Assembly (NCBI GenBank): GCA_045599645.1
Contig: JAZRWI010000019.1
Location: 28,197-92,196, forward strand
DNA from: RUG334 sp045599645
Lineage (GTDB): Bacteria; Muiribacteriota; Ozemobacteria; Ozemobacterales; Ozemobacteraceae
Direction of reading: 5' to 3'
DNA length: 64,000 bases
Position 1 is the stretch's first letter. Each line of letters starts with the position of its first letter. This document shows, in pieces, positions 1-8,742 of this stretch. The translations under genes were made by a program, and so were the position numbers. Under the pieces are notes generated by a model. It saw only the letters and a list, made by a program, of their open reading frames with translations. It made no database searches and was not told the DNA's origin.

Positions 1-653
1 TTGCCAGGCAGAAGGGAAGAAACCTCGATACCGAAGCGGCCTTCCTTATAATTCAGGACTTTGTCTGAATCATATTCGCGTTCTTCATAACTGCCTGTAA
101 AAGCCACACATGTTCTTTCATCGAAGTCATGCATGATGAAAGCGCGCCCTTTATTAGACCTGTAATTCAAACTGTCAAAATCGCCACCATCATTGATGTT
201 ATTGATATAACTAAGCTGGATATAGTCATAGGTTCCGGCGCACAGACCGTAAGTAAGCTTCAGATTATGGTCTATTTCATTGTTCTTATTGGAAGAATAA
301 TCAAGACTCATTGGGTCTTCCTTATTGTAATGTCTTACATAAAGGTCTTCCTTCAAATCAAGAAAGCTTACATCATTCAGATCTGTTTTTAATGTAAAGC
401 TTAAATCACTGTCCAAACCATAAAAGCTCTTGTCGTATTCTTTCTTTTCGTATTTAGGAATAGGGCTATCGTAAGAATAAACAGTATCGAAATAATCCTT
501 GCGAGTGCTTTCAACAAAAGCTTTAATATCAAGATTGCCTTCAAAGGTTGTAGGTTCCTTCACTTCGTGAGCGAAGCAGGAATAGCCAGAACCGCCTATT
601 GCAGCGGCTAGCAAAGCAATCAATATAAGTTTTCTCTTAAAGGTTTTCATCAT
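1..653 (-). CDS. Partial exported protein, outer-membrane beta-barrel-like (3' end outside window)
   Basis: The minus strand is open from the ATG at 653 to the window edge, giving 217 residues without a stop. It begins MMKTFKRKLILIALLAAAIG, a classic Sec signal peptide with cleavage expected near CFA/HE. The mature part alternates aromatic and polar residues in short beta-strand-like stretches (for example KSFYGLDSDLSFTLKTDLND, then YDYIQLSYINN), as in outer-membrane barrel proteins or porin-like surface proteins. No named family is recognised. A second ATG directly follows the first, and no strong ribosome-binding site is visible. It is divergent from the sigma-54 activator, which could regulate it. 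The barrel assignment is inference; export is well supported. Confidence 0.75.
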   Translation of the reverse strand, partial: MMKTFKRKLILIALLAAAIGGSGYSCFAHEVKEPTTFEGNLDIKAFVESTRKDYFDTVYSYDSPIPKYEKKEYDKSFYGLDSDLSFTLKTDLNDVSFLDLKEDLYVRHYNKEDPMSLDYSSNKNNEIDHNLKLTYGLCAGTYDYIQLSYINNINDGGDFDSLNYRSNKGRAFIMHDFDERTCVAFTGSYEEREYDSDKVLNYKEGRFGIEVSSLLPG

Positions 654-697
654 TGCCCACTTATTCGGCAATAGTTTAGGAAAATTGAACGAATAAT

Positions 698-726
698 TTG
701 AAAAATTAGTAAATTGATTGTATTAT
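698..726 (+). promoter_or_regulatory. Candidate sigma-70 promoter of the sigma-54 activator gene
   Basis: TTGAAA at 698-703 and TATTAT at 721-726 are separated by exactly 17 bp. Transcription would start near 733, only a few bases before the ATG at 737, and no Shine-Dalgarno sequence is present, so the message may be leaderless. Confidence 0.5.
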
Positions 727-736
727 TCACGTCGTT

Positions 737-1855
737 ATGGAAAACGTCACAACTAAAAACAACAGCATGCTTTTGCTGCCACCACCAACAATACATGATA
801 AGTCAGAGTTTTTTGATATTGTTGGTGTTTCAGAAGCAATGCATCAGGTATTTCACAAGGTTAGCATGTATGCTTCCTCTGATGCGCCGGTATTAATAAC
901 TGGCGAAACAGGGGCAGGCAAGGAAGGTATTGCTGCGTCTATCCATAAACTAAGCCCAAGAGCCAAAGGGCCTTTCATCACAATGAACTGCTCTGCCATA
1001 ACCGATACTTTGTTTGAAAGTGAACTTTTTGGGCATGAAAAGGGTTCTTTCACCGGAGCCATAAAATCTCACAAGGGCCGATTCGAACGAGCTAACGGCG
1101 GAACACTGTTTCTTGATGAATTGGGCGATCTGCCACCGCTTTCCCAGGCAAAGCTTTTGAGAGCCTTAGAAACCTCAACAATAGAAAGAGTTGGTTCTGA
1201 AGCATCCGTAAAGGTTGACGTAAGAGTTATAGCTGCTACTAACCATAATCTGGAAAAGGAATCCATGGACGGTACCTTCAGACCGGATTTATTTTACCGC
1301 CTGAATGCGCTTCATATCCATGTAGCTCCTTTGCGTGAACGCATTGACGACATTGAGCCACTGATTAATCATTTTATTTCTCAGCTCAACAAGAAATATA
1401 ACCGCAACGTAGCCTGCCTTACCAAGGAAGCAATTCATCTGCTTTCACAGTATCGTTGGCCCGGTAACGTCAGAGAATTGCGTAATCTTATAGAACGCCT
1501 GTTTGCAGAAAACCAGACAGACGTTATCGGTCTGCGTTCATTGGCAGACTGGTTCAAGGAACGCCAGATAGCTGCTCAATATGCCCGAGATCAGGAATAT
1601 CAAAACGTAATCATTACTCCCAACAGGCAGCCAATTCTTCTTGGCCATGACTCACAAGGGAACGGTAGCGCAGCTAATCCGACAATATTAATGCCTAACA
1701 AGGGCAAGGGAATCACAAAGAAAGCTCTAATAGATGCTTTTAAGCTTGCCGGTGGCAACATTACAGAAGCTTCTCGCATACTTGGTATTCATAAAGCCAC
1801 TTTTTATCGTACTATGCACAACTTAGGCATCAGTCGCGAAGAACTCAGCAACTAA
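737..1855 (+). CDS. Sigma-54-dependent transcriptional activator without a receiver or sensor domain
   Basis: This 372-residue protein is an AAA+ enhancer-binding protein that would drive open-complex formation by sigma-54 RNA polymerase. Walker A (GETGAGKE, about 56-63), the L1-loop motif as GSFTGA rather than GAFTGA (103-108), Walker B (GTLFLDE, 122-128), the RPDLFYRL arginine-finger region and WPGNVREL (about 241) are all present. A Fis-type helix-turn-helix lies at 327-360 (ITEASRILGIHKATFYRTM). Only about 25 residues precede the AAA+ module, so there is no response-regulator, GAF or PAS input; control must come from expression or a partner protein, as in PspF-like activators. The targets are not visible, although the divergent outer-membrane gene and the downstream envelope run are plausible. 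Confidence 0.93.
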   Translation: MENVTTKNNSMLLLPPPTIHDKSEFFDIVGVSEAMHQVFHKVSMYASSDAPVLITGETGAGKEGIAASIHKLSPRAKGPFITMNCSAITDTLFESELFGHEKGSFTGAIKSHKGRFERANGGTLFLDELGDLPPLSQAKLLRALETSTIERVGSEASVKVDVRVIAATNHNLEKESMDGTFRPDLFYRLNALHIHVAPLRERIDDIEPLINHFISQLNKKYNRNVACLTKEAIHLLSQYRWPGNVRELRNLIERLFAENQTDVIGLRSLADWFKERQIAAQYARDQEYQNVIITPNRQPILLGHDSQGNGSAANPTILMPNKGKGITKKALIDAFKLAGGNITEASRILGIHKATFYRTMHNLGISREELSN

Positions 1856-1907
1856 CATCTAATATTTTTCCATAAAAAGCCGATAAATTTTATAAGGCTG
1901 GCTTTAT

Positions 1908-2639
1908 ATGGAAAAACTATCTGAAAAAAATTTAGCAAACTCTGGATGGCATTGCAGCCATTGTGGAGCATTAAACAAGGTTGCTGCAGCAAAATTCTGC
2001 GGCAAATGCGGCACAGCACGTGTTGTTCAGCCAGAAGAAGCCACCGATACAATTTCCAAAGAAGCCATCGAAGCCCCAAGCACAGCCCTAACAGAAGCCA
2101 CAGCCTTTATTTTCCAGGAAGACGCGGAAGAAACCACTGCCATTACCATTCAGGAACCCACCTCAGCCTTATCCCATATAAAGAACTGGTTCCTGCCCAA
2201 TGCAGAAAAAGCCTTTAAAATGGTTATAGCCAGTGCCTGCTGTCTGCTTGTAACCTCTGTTTTATGCGGTTACAAAATGTATACAAACGTAGACACAATA
2301 CGTATTGCAAGAAGCAGCTTTTCTGATATTTCAACCGACCACCCGGTATATGAAGTCTGCAGGAATCTGTTAAGCATTAATGCCATAGGCTTCAGGAAAA
2401 ACCATGAACTGGCGCCATACGAAAGTATTTCCGCCACAGAATGGAATCATGCGTTAAAGCAGGCCTCCAAGTATATAAGCAAGGAAATTCCTGTGGAAGC
2501 ATATTTTTCCTCAAAGGATACTGTTTCACTCGACAAGCTGAACAACAAGCTCAGGATTTTAAGGCTAGACACTCCGGATCTTGTTGATACCAGCCGGATA
2601 CAGAGCTTTTACTTTCTAGAACGCTCATTATTTAATTAA
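1908..2639 (+). CDS. Zinc-ribbon, single-TM protein with a possible SLH-like C-terminal region
   Basis: A protein of 243 residues. An N-terminal zinc ribbon uses Cys16/Cys19 and Cys31/Cys34 (CSHCG and CGKCG). An acidic Thr/Ala/Glu-rich linker follows, then one membrane segment at about 104-121 and a roughly 120-residue C-terminal part. In that part, HPVYEVCRNLLSINAIGF followed by an ATEW stretch resembles the spacing of a degenerate S-layer-homology repeat, which is an inference. The topology suggests a cytoplasmic zinc ribbon with an extracytoplasmic C terminus. It is the first gene of a run with the AMIN/STN and SLH-like genes (3-21 nt gap, then a 4 nt overlap), so it probably works with them in the envelope. 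No specific function is recognised. Confidence 0.75.
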   Translation: MEKLSEKNLANSGWHCSHCGALNKVAAAKFCGKCGTARVVQPEEATDTISKEAIEAPSTALTEATAFIFQEDAEETTAITIQEPTSALSHIKNWFLPNAEKAFKMVIASACCLLVTSVLCGYKMYTNVDTIRIARSSFSDISTDHPVYEVCRNLLSINAIGFRKNHELAPYESISATEWNHALKQASKYISKEIPVEAYFSSKDTVSLDKLNNKLRILRLDTPDLVDTSRIQSFYFLERSLFN

Positions 2640-2660
2640 AAAATGAAAAGGGACAAACAA

Positions 2661-3392
2661 ATGAAGCACAAATACATCTATATGTTTTATCTGATGATTC
2701 TGCTTTCTGCTATCTCCTGGCGTGTAACCAGAGCATATCCCGTCCTCTCAGAAATAAAGGATGTAAATATATCAGAATCAGAAAATCAAACCTTGATTTC
2801 AATAGATCTTTCAAAGCCAACAAAAGCAGTTCCATTTTTGAAAAGCTCAGAAAACTGCCTTATTCTTGACTTTGATAAAACAATCATGTCCAGCGAATTA
2901 AAGACAAGAGCCTTTGCCGGTCGCGATGTTAAGCTGGCCTATATGAGCGCCTTAGATAACAGCATAGAAGCTTTCAAGACCAATAAACCCAAGAACAGCA
3001 AAAAGGTTAGGGCAAAATTTTTCTTCAACCCGGATTGTCTGCCTTCAGTAAAATACCTTGGCAATAAGGTGTTCCTGAAGCTGGCAGTAAGAGAAACCTC
3101 TCTTAAGCCGTGTGAACCAGAAAATACTCTTCTTCATCCACAGGAAAAGAAATATGCCCCGGTTGTCATAAGTCTTGAAAATGCCCCATTCAAGGCTGTT
3201 GTATCAGAAATAGCAACCCAGGCTGGCATGGAACTTAATTTTGCCGGCAACATACCAGAAAATCTTACAATTGAGTTACAGTCAGAAGACCCATTTGATG
3301 CTCTCTGCACTATAGCCGAAAAGGCCAACATGAAATTCTACCGCGATGGCAAGAACTGGTTTCTGGAAGGAGAAAAGTTAGCAAAGAAATGA
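2661..3392 (+). CDS. Exported AMIN-domain plus secretin N0/STN-like protein
   Basis: The start is placed at 2661 because AAAGGGA ends 7 nt before it; an in-frame ATG at 2643 is the alternative. A signal-anchor or signal peptide (MKHKYIYMFYLMILLSAISW) is followed by an AMIN-like beta domain (pattern ISIDLSKP...ENCLILDFDK), the peptidoglycan/septal targeting fold of AmiC and PilQ. A C-terminal segment (VISLENAPFKAVVSEIATQA ... LTIELQSEDPFDALCTIAEK) has the secretin N0/STN signature. The order AMIN then STN matches the N-terminal half of type IV pilus secretin PilQ, but no secretin pore follows. It is either a free-standing periplasmic adaptor or a reduced secretin relative. Its last 4 nt overlap the next gene (ATGA). 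Confidence 0.8.
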   Translation: MKHKYIYMFYLMILLSAISWRVTRAYPVLSEIKDVNISESENQTLISIDLSKPTKAVPFLKSSENCLILDFDKTIMSSELKTRAFAGRDVKLAYMSALDNSIEAFKTNKPKNSKKVRAKFFFNPDCLPSVKYLGNKVFLKLAVRETSLKPCEPENTLLHPQEKKYAPVVISLENAPFKAVVSEIATQAGMELNFAGNIPENLTIELQSEDPFDALCTIAEKANMKFYRDGKNWFLEGEKLAKK

Positions 3393-4171
3393 CCCTGCTG
3401 GCACCGAAAAACACAGTCCAGAAATTAGCGACTGTCATTTTTCTCTGCATAGGAACACTATTTCTATCAGCCTTTACATATAATACAGAATCACCTTATA
3501 TGAACAGGCTTGAAATGGCTATCCTATTGGAAAACATACTCAACGACGCTTCAATAAGCGCCGAAGATGTTTCCCTGCCGGATTATTCAGACCTGACCAA
3601 GAATCAGAAGACCTCAATAAGCAAGGTGCTGAGCCTTAAGATAATGAATGGCTTCAACAACAATACCTTCAGACCGGACACCCCAATGCGCAATCTTGAG
3701 GTTATTTCCTATCTGCAAAAGACAACAGAACATATAAGAGCAATAAAGCCCGAATGTGAAACAGCCAAAAAGCTCTTCAGATTTCTGTCTTACAACGAAG
3801 ACCCAGGGTTTGCCTTCGAATATGATTCACTAAATCTCCCTAAGGATCTGGAACAACCAAACGAACTGACTCCAAAAGGATTATTTGCAGAGCTTAGCAA
3901 CTTGTTCCTGAATAAAGAACAGACAAACAGAATAACAGTTACAGGCAGAATAATCAGCAGTATTGATGCAAAGCCTGTAACAACAGCTTACGTTTCAGCC
4001 AATAGAAAAGCTACTGCTGTTGACAAAAACGGTTGCTTCTCAATAGAACTCACAGATAACCAGAGTATAGCAGATATTTTTGCTGCAGCAGACGGTTACC
4101 ATTCAACCGAGCTTCGCAAAGACATGAATTTCGGCAACAATATTACCATAAGACTTAGACCAGTGATGTAA
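3389..4171 (+). CDS. Exported protein with SLH-like N region and carboxypeptidase-regulatory-like C domain
   Basis: A 260-residue protein with an N-terminal hydrophobic signal (about 12-28). Residues around 70-115 carry an SLH-type pattern (SLKIMNGFNNNTFRPDTPMR), the motif that binds cell-wall or peptidoglycan-linked polymers in diderm outer-membrane tethering proteins. From about residue 180 there is a carboxypeptidase-regulatory-like beta sandwich (VTGRIISSIDAKPV ... DKNGCFSIEL ... ADGYHSTELR), a common extracellular module. Translational coupling to the upstream AMIN/STN gene through ATGA implies a shared role at the peptidoglycan/outer-membrane interface. The exact function is unknown. 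Confidence 0.75.
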   Translation: MTLLAPKNTVQKLATVIFLCIGTLFLSAFTYNTESPYMNRLEMAILLENILNDASISAEDVSLPDYSDLTKNQKTSISKVLSLKIMNGFNNNTFRPDTPMRNLEVISYLQKTTEHIRAIKPECETAKKLFRFLSYNEDPGFAFEYDSLNLPKDLEQPNELTPKGLFAELSNLFLNKEQTNRITVTGRIISSIDAKPVTTAYVSANRKATAVDKNGCFSIELTDNQSIADIFAAADGYHSTELRKDMNFGNNITIRLRPVM

Positions 4172-4177
4172 TTCTTC

Positions 4178-4206
4178 TTTAAAAAGTGGGCAAAACCGTG
4201 TATAAT
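4178..4206 (+). promoter_or_regulatory. Candidate sigma-70 promoter of glmU-prs
   Basis: TTTAAA at 4178-4183 and a consensus TATAAT at 4201-4206 are 17 bp apart. A GAGG ribosome-binding site follows at 4223-4226, ahead of the glmU ATG at 4236. Confidence 0.6.
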
Positions 4207-4235
4207 AGCTAAAAATCTATTATGAGGTCTATCCC

Positions 4236-5264
4236 ATGTCATCTGAACTTCACGCACTTATACTTGCTGCCGGAAAAGGCACCAGAATGAAATCTGAATT
4301 ACCAAAGGTCGTTCATCCAATTCTTGGTCGCCCAATGGTATCTTATGTTATTGATGCAGTAAAAGAAGTTGGCTGCGACAAAACAATACTTGTAACCGGA
4401 TACAAAAGCGATGTTGTAAAAGCAGCATTAAAGGGTCTTTATAAGGAACCCTTAGCTTATGCCGAACAGACAGAACAGCTGGGAACTGGTCACGCAGTTC
4501 AGTGCTATGCCAAAGATGTCAAGGAAGCCGACCGTCCAAATGATTTGCTGGTAGTTTGTGGCGATACTCCACTTATTTCTATTGAAACCCTGAATAAGAT
4601 GGTTGAAATGCACAAGTCCCAGAAGCCAGCCATAACCATGATGACCCTCATGATTACCGAACCAGGTAAATATGGTCGCATTCTTCGCGGTAAAGACGGC
4701 AATGTTGCAGCAATCCGTGAAGCCAAGGACTGCACCGAAGAAGAACTGAAGATAAAAGAAATCAACCTCGGTGTTTACCTTTTCGACTCTAAGTTCCTGT
4801 TTGATAACGTATTCAAGCTTGAACCAAACAACAAGCAGAAGGAATACTACATCACAGACCTTATTGAAATGGCAGCCAAACAGAATAAAAAGGTTATTGC
4901 CTGCATCGAAAAGGATGAATCATCAACACTCGGCATCAATAGTCGCCAGCATCTTTCAGATGTAAGCACCATTCTTCAGAAGCAGATTCTTGCACGTCAC
5001 ATGGAAAACGGCGTTACAATTACCTGCCCGAATCAGACCTTCATTGGTCCTAAGGTTGTTATCGAACCAGACACAACAATAGAACCAGGCTGTATGATTT
5101 ACGGCGAAACAAAAATAGGTAGGAACTGCATAATCGGTCCAAATGCAAGAATCAACAATACTACAATTGCTGATGGCTGCGAATTGGAATTCTGCCATGT
5201 AGAAAACGCAAACATCACCCAAAAGCACGAAGTAGCACCATTTACCTGCCATATAGACAACTAA
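4236..5264 (+). CDS. glmU: GlmU-type UDP-N-acetylglucosamine pyrophosphorylase with truncated acetyltransferase domain
   Basis: The N-terminal nucleotidyltransferase domain is intact: LAAGKGTRM at 10-18, LPKVVHP, and the metal-binding Asp in VCGDTPL (about 110). It should make UDP-GlcNAc from GlcNAc-1-phosphate and UTP in the cytoplasm. A normal bifunctional GlmU is about 450 residues; this one stops at 342 after only a few left-handed beta-helix turns, ending VAPFTCHIDN, roughly where E. coli GlmU reads VGPFARLRPG. The acetyltransferase catalytic region that follows in full-length enzymes is missing. There is no sign of a recent frameshift, because prs starts 1 nt after the stop. Acetylation of glucosamine-1-phosphate must be done elsewhere. 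The glmU-prs order is common in bacteria. Confidence 0.93.
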   Translation: MSSELHALILAAGKGTRMKSELPKVVHPILGRPMVSYVIDAVKEVGCDKTILVTGYKSDVVKAALKGLYKEPLAYAEQTEQLGTGHAVQCYAKDVKEADRPNDLLVVCGDTPLISIETLNKMVEMHKSQKPAITMMTLMITEPGKYGRILRGKDGNVAAIREAKDCTEEELKIKEINLGVYLFDSKFLFDNVFKLEPNNKQKEYYITDLIEMAAKQNKKVIACIEKDESSTLGINSRQHLSDVSTILQKQILARHMENGVTITCPNQTFIGPKVVIEPDTTIEPGCMIYGETKIGRNCIIGPNARINNTTIADGCELEFCHVENANITQKHEVAPFTCHIDN

Positions 5265-5265
5265 A

Positions 5266-6207
5266 ATGAATCACTCCAGAGTTAAAATATTTTCCTGCGG
5301 CGGCAATGATCAGTTGTTCCGTGAAGTATGCAAATTCCTTGATGTCCATCAGGGAAGAATGACACGCTCATCCTTTGCTGACGGTGAACTTTACGTCAGA
5401 ATCGATGAATCTGTCAGAGGCTGCGATACCTTTGTCATCCAGCCAACCTGCAACCCGGTAAACGAAAATCTGATGCGCCTGCTGATCACAATAGACGCAA
5501 TAAAAAGAGCATCTGCAGCAAGTGTAACTGCCGTTATCCCATATCTGGGCTATTCAAGACAGGAAAAGAAAAGCATCGGACGTGAGCCAATCACAGCTAA
5601 ACTGGTAGCAAACCTTATAACCTGTGCCGGAGCAGACAGAATCATTACAGTAGACATGCATGACCCGGCAATACAGGGTTTCTTCGATATTCCTGTAGAC
5701 CATCTTTCTGCAGGCAAACGTCTAGCAGAATACTTCATGAACCGCGACCTCACCAATCACGTCATAGTATCACCAGATACAGGCGGAGTTTTACGCGCGC
5801 GTTCCTTTGGCCGACGCCTGAATCTGCCAATGGCAATCATAGATAAGCGCCGCCCCGAAGCCAACAATGCTGTTGTAATGAACGTAGTCGGTGAAGTCAG
5901 TGGCAAGCATTGTATCATCGTGGATGACATAGTAGATACCGCTGGCACCTTAACAAGTGTTGCCAACAGCCTCATGGAAAATGGCGCTCTTTCTGTTTCA
6001 GCCTGCTGCACTCATGCACTTCTTTCAAGACCTGCAACAGACCAGATTATTAAATCACCAATAAAAGAGCTTGTTGCCACAAATTCTGTCCCGATACCAC
6101 CGGACAAGGCTGAAAAATGTAAGATTAAGGTTCTTTCGATAGCGCCTCTCATCGGTGAAACCATTAAGAGAGTTTTTGAAAGACGTTCTATAAGTGAATT
6201 GTTCTGA
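5266..6207 (+). CDS. prs: Ribose-phosphate pyrophosphokinase
   Basis: At 313 residues this is the usual length for the family. It makes phosphoribosyl pyrophosphate from ribose-5-phosphate and ATP for nucleotide, His and Trp synthesis. The PRPP-binding loop VDDIVDTAGT, the hexamer-interface/metal motif VDMHDPAIQGFFDIPVDHL and the ATP flexible-loop region YSRQEKK (usually YARQDRK) are visible. The substitutions in the YARQD element and in the usual H-A-G-Q stretch make it slightly divergent but apparently functional. It starts 1 nt after the glmU stop, so the two are surely co-transcribed. Confidence 0.95.
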   Translation: MNHSRVKIFSCGGNDQLFREVCKFLDVHQGRMTRSSFADGELYVRIDESVRGCDTFVIQPTCNPVNENLMRLLITIDAIKRASAASVTAVIPYLGYSRQEKKSIGREPITAKLVANLITCAGADRIITVDMHDPAIQGFFDIPVDHLSAGKRLAEYFMNRDLTNHVIVSPDTGGVLRARSFGRRLNLPMAIIDKRRPEANNAVVMNVVGEVSGKHCIIVDDIVDTAGTLTSVANSLMENGALSVSACCTHALLSRPATDQIIKSPIKELVATNSVPIPPDKAEKCKIKVLSIAPLIGETIKRVFERRSISELF

Positions 6208-6225
6208 ATGTAAGGAAAAGTTGTT

Positions 6226-8718
6226 ATGAAAAAATTGCCAAAATTATTTCTATATCTGATAGCAGCATCAATAGTATCCACTTCGCTGAGTGGTTGTGGC
6301 GGAAGCAAGAACCCTGTTTCTCCTGTTTCCAAACCAAGCTCAGCCAGCAAAGGCGGCGACTATACAAATTGGAATAAAGCTGTTGAAGCTCGTACTGCCT
6401 TAGAAAACAAGGATTATTCCTCTGTTGAAGGTCTTGCCAAAAAACGAATAGCCGAAAAGCCTGATGACGCAAGCGCTCATTTTCTACTTGGTCAAGCATT
6501 AATGGGCCAGAAGAATTACAAGGAAGCCCGCAAAAGCTTAGAAACAGCCAGTTCACTTGTTCCAGACAACTTGAATTATTCACGGGAATACTATCGCAGC
6601 CTCGAAGCCCTTGCCCAGGAAGCTGCCAGCAAAAACGAATATACAGACGCGATTTCACTTTATAAAAAGCTGTTGGAAAAAGATTACGAACCAACAAGAA
6701 CCCAGGAAGCTCTTTCTGATATATATATTGCCGCAGCCCAGAAAATGCTGTCTGCCGGCAATACCTCAGATGCAGAAATAGTTCTGACTGAAGGCGCCAA
6801 TCTGCTGAAAAAAGACGTAGATCTCAGACTCTGTCTGGCAAAAATCTACATAGACGATGAAAGATACATGGAAGCAGAAAAGCTCTTAAAGAAGCTTGTA
6901 AACGCTAATCCCAAGAATGCTGAATGTCTTGCTACCTATGCAATACTTCTTCAGAAAATGGGTGACACTACATCAGCAGCAGAAATCGCAAATCAGGCTC
7001 TGGCAATAGATTCTACCAACAACGATGCATTAACAGTTAGAAACAACGTTGACGGTGACATGCCGGTAATTATCGTAAATCCGACAGATACATTGAATCT
7101 TTCACTTGAAGCAATGAATGAAAGAATCAAATATCTCGAAAAATCCGGCAATTACGCAGAAGAAAAGGAATTGCTTATCTCCTGCATACAGCGTTATCCA
7201 GAACAGACCGGCGCATATTACAAATTAGCAGAAGTATGCGAAAAGCTTGGATTAATCGACGAAGCTATACCGGCCATAGAAAAATTCAATGCTGAAACTC
7301 CAAATTCTCCTGAAGGTATGTTCCTTTATGCCAAGTGCCTCTGCCAGAAGGGCCAGTGCGACCAGGCATTATCAATCCTTTCCTCTCTTGAAGGCACATA
7401 CGCAGACAAACATGCGCTGTTGAACGAACGTGGTCAGGCTCTTGCAAGAAAGGGCGATTTCAACAGTGCCATAGACACATGGAAAAGCGTTTTGCAGCAG
7501 AATCCAAACAATGCTGATGCAAACTTTTATCTTGGTCAGTTAGCGGGCGAAATGGGCAAACTGGATGAAGCCAGCAACTACTACAACATTGCAATCAGAC
7601 AACAGCCATTCAACAACAAATTCAGATATTTTGCCGGTATCAACTACATCCAGAGCGGCAACAAGGATAAAGCAGCAGAAATATGGAACGCCTCCAAGGA
7701 TACCTTGAATATTGCAGACCCATATGCAGCAAGAATATTGAGAGCTTTGGGAGAAGACCCGGAACTTCAGGCAGCTGCAATCCGCAATAGTGGCATTCCA
7801 TCTGTAAGCGCAGAAGATGCTAACGCCAGAGTAATCACTATTGACGGTGATGCTCCTGTAGCCGGCTATGAAATCAGTGAAATGCCTTCTGTAGGCTATG
7901 AAGAAGCTCTTGATTGTGCTAGAAGAGGCGATTTCAATAATGCTGAAAAGATGTTCCGCCAGGTAATAGCCAATGAACCCAATAACTTCAATGCTATGAT
8001 GAATCTTGGCAAAATCTATACTGTCACTCAAAAGAATAACATAGCAGCAGCCATATTCCTGAAAGCTTTGAAGGTTGATTCACGTAATATTCACGCTTTG
8101 AGAGCCCTTGCAAACAGCTATTCAGAAGTTGGTATGCACAGTCTGGCAAACCAGATTACTGAACAGGTAAGAACCAGCTATCCGGACCAGTTCCAGGATT
8201 TTCCAACCTATGCAAACAAGAACATCAAAAATGACCCGCGCGCAATAGAACCAATGACCAAGGCACTTCTTCAGGAAGGTCTCAATAACGAAGCCCTGGC
8301 TGTTGTTCAAGGCGCTATCAGCGAACAGGCAGACAACAACAATCTCTACCTGCTTCAGGGCGATGTTTACAAGCAGATGAAAATGTTCGACCTTTCTATG
8401 GAATCCTATAGATATGTTCAGAACGCAGACCAGCAAAGTCCTACCTCATACGTCAGAATCGGTGACCTCTATCTAGCTGCTGGTCAGCATAGTCAGGCCC
8501 TCACAGAATACCGCAAGGCACTAGCCACACCATTCATAGACCCGGACAGCATGTTCTATATAGCAGACCGCTATATCCAGATGGGTCGCCAGAGTGAAGC
8601 CAGAACACTTCTTGGCAAGCTCAGAACCATGAATCTGAACATGCAGCAGGTCAAGAAACTTGACCAGTATCTTGGAACTAATGTTGCAGAAGAAGCCCAG
8701 ACTTCTGCCAAGAACTAA
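6226..8718 (+). CDS. Large TPR-repeat lipoprotein
   Basis: An 830-residue protein. A lipoprotein signal ends in LSGC with the lipidated Cys at 24, followed by GGS. The rest is almost entirely tetratricopeptide repeats (recurring LGQALMGQKNYKEARKSLE-like and LGKIYTVTQKNNIAAAIFL-like helical pairs), interrupted around residues 520-560 by a short non-repeat linker (GDAPVAGYEISEMPSVGY). It is likely anchored to the periplasmic face of a membrane as an assembly scaffold for envelope complexes. An AAGG ribosome-binding site precedes it, 18 nt after prs, so it may belong to the same transcript. The partner is unknown. Confidence 0.9.
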   Translation: MKKLPKLFLYLIAASIVSTSLSGCGGSKNPVSPVSKPSSASKGGDYTNWNKAVEARTALENKDYSSVEGLAKKRIAEKPDDASAHFLLGQALMGQKNYKEARKSLETASSLVPDNLNYSREYYRSLEALAQEAASKNEYTDAISLYKKLLEKDYEPTRTQEALSDIYIAAAQKMLSAGNTSDAEIVLTEGANLLKKDVDLRLCLAKIYIDDERYMEAEKLLKKLVNANPKNAECLATYAILLQKMGDTTSAAEIANQALAIDSTNNDALTVRNNVDGDMPVIIVNPTDTLNLSLEAMNERIKYLEKSGNYAEEKELLISCIQRYPEQTGAYYKLAEVCEKLGLIDEAIPAIEKFNAETPNSPEGMFLYAKCLCQKGQCDQALSILSSLEGTYADKHALLNERGQALARKGDFNSAIDTWKSVLQQNPNNADANFYLGQLAGEMGKLDEASNYYNIAIRQQPFNNKFRYFAGINYIQSGNKDKAAEIWNASKDTLNIADPYAARILRALGEDPELQAAAIRNSGIPSVSAEDANARVITIDGDAPVAGYEISEMPSVGYEEALDCARRGDFNNAEKMFRQVIANEPNNFNAMMNLGKIYTVTQKNNIAAAIFLKALKVDSRNIHALRALANSYSEVGMHSLANQITEQVRTSYPDQFQDFPTYANKNIKNDPRAIEPMTKALLQEGLNNEALAVVQGAISEQADNNNLYLLQGDVYKQMKMFDLSMESYRYVQNADQQSPTSYVRIGDLYLAAGQHSQALTEYRKALATPFIDPDSMFYIADRYIQMGRQSEARTLLGKLRTMNLNMQQVKKLDQYLGTNVAEEAQTSAKN

Positions 8719-8742
8719 TTTTTACGTATAGGAGTATTTCAA

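Noticed and set aside
6224..6697. Minus-strand open frame opposite the TPR lipoprotein start
   Set aside because: The plus-strand lipoprotein signal and TPRs are clear, so the opposite frame is a codon-usage shadow.
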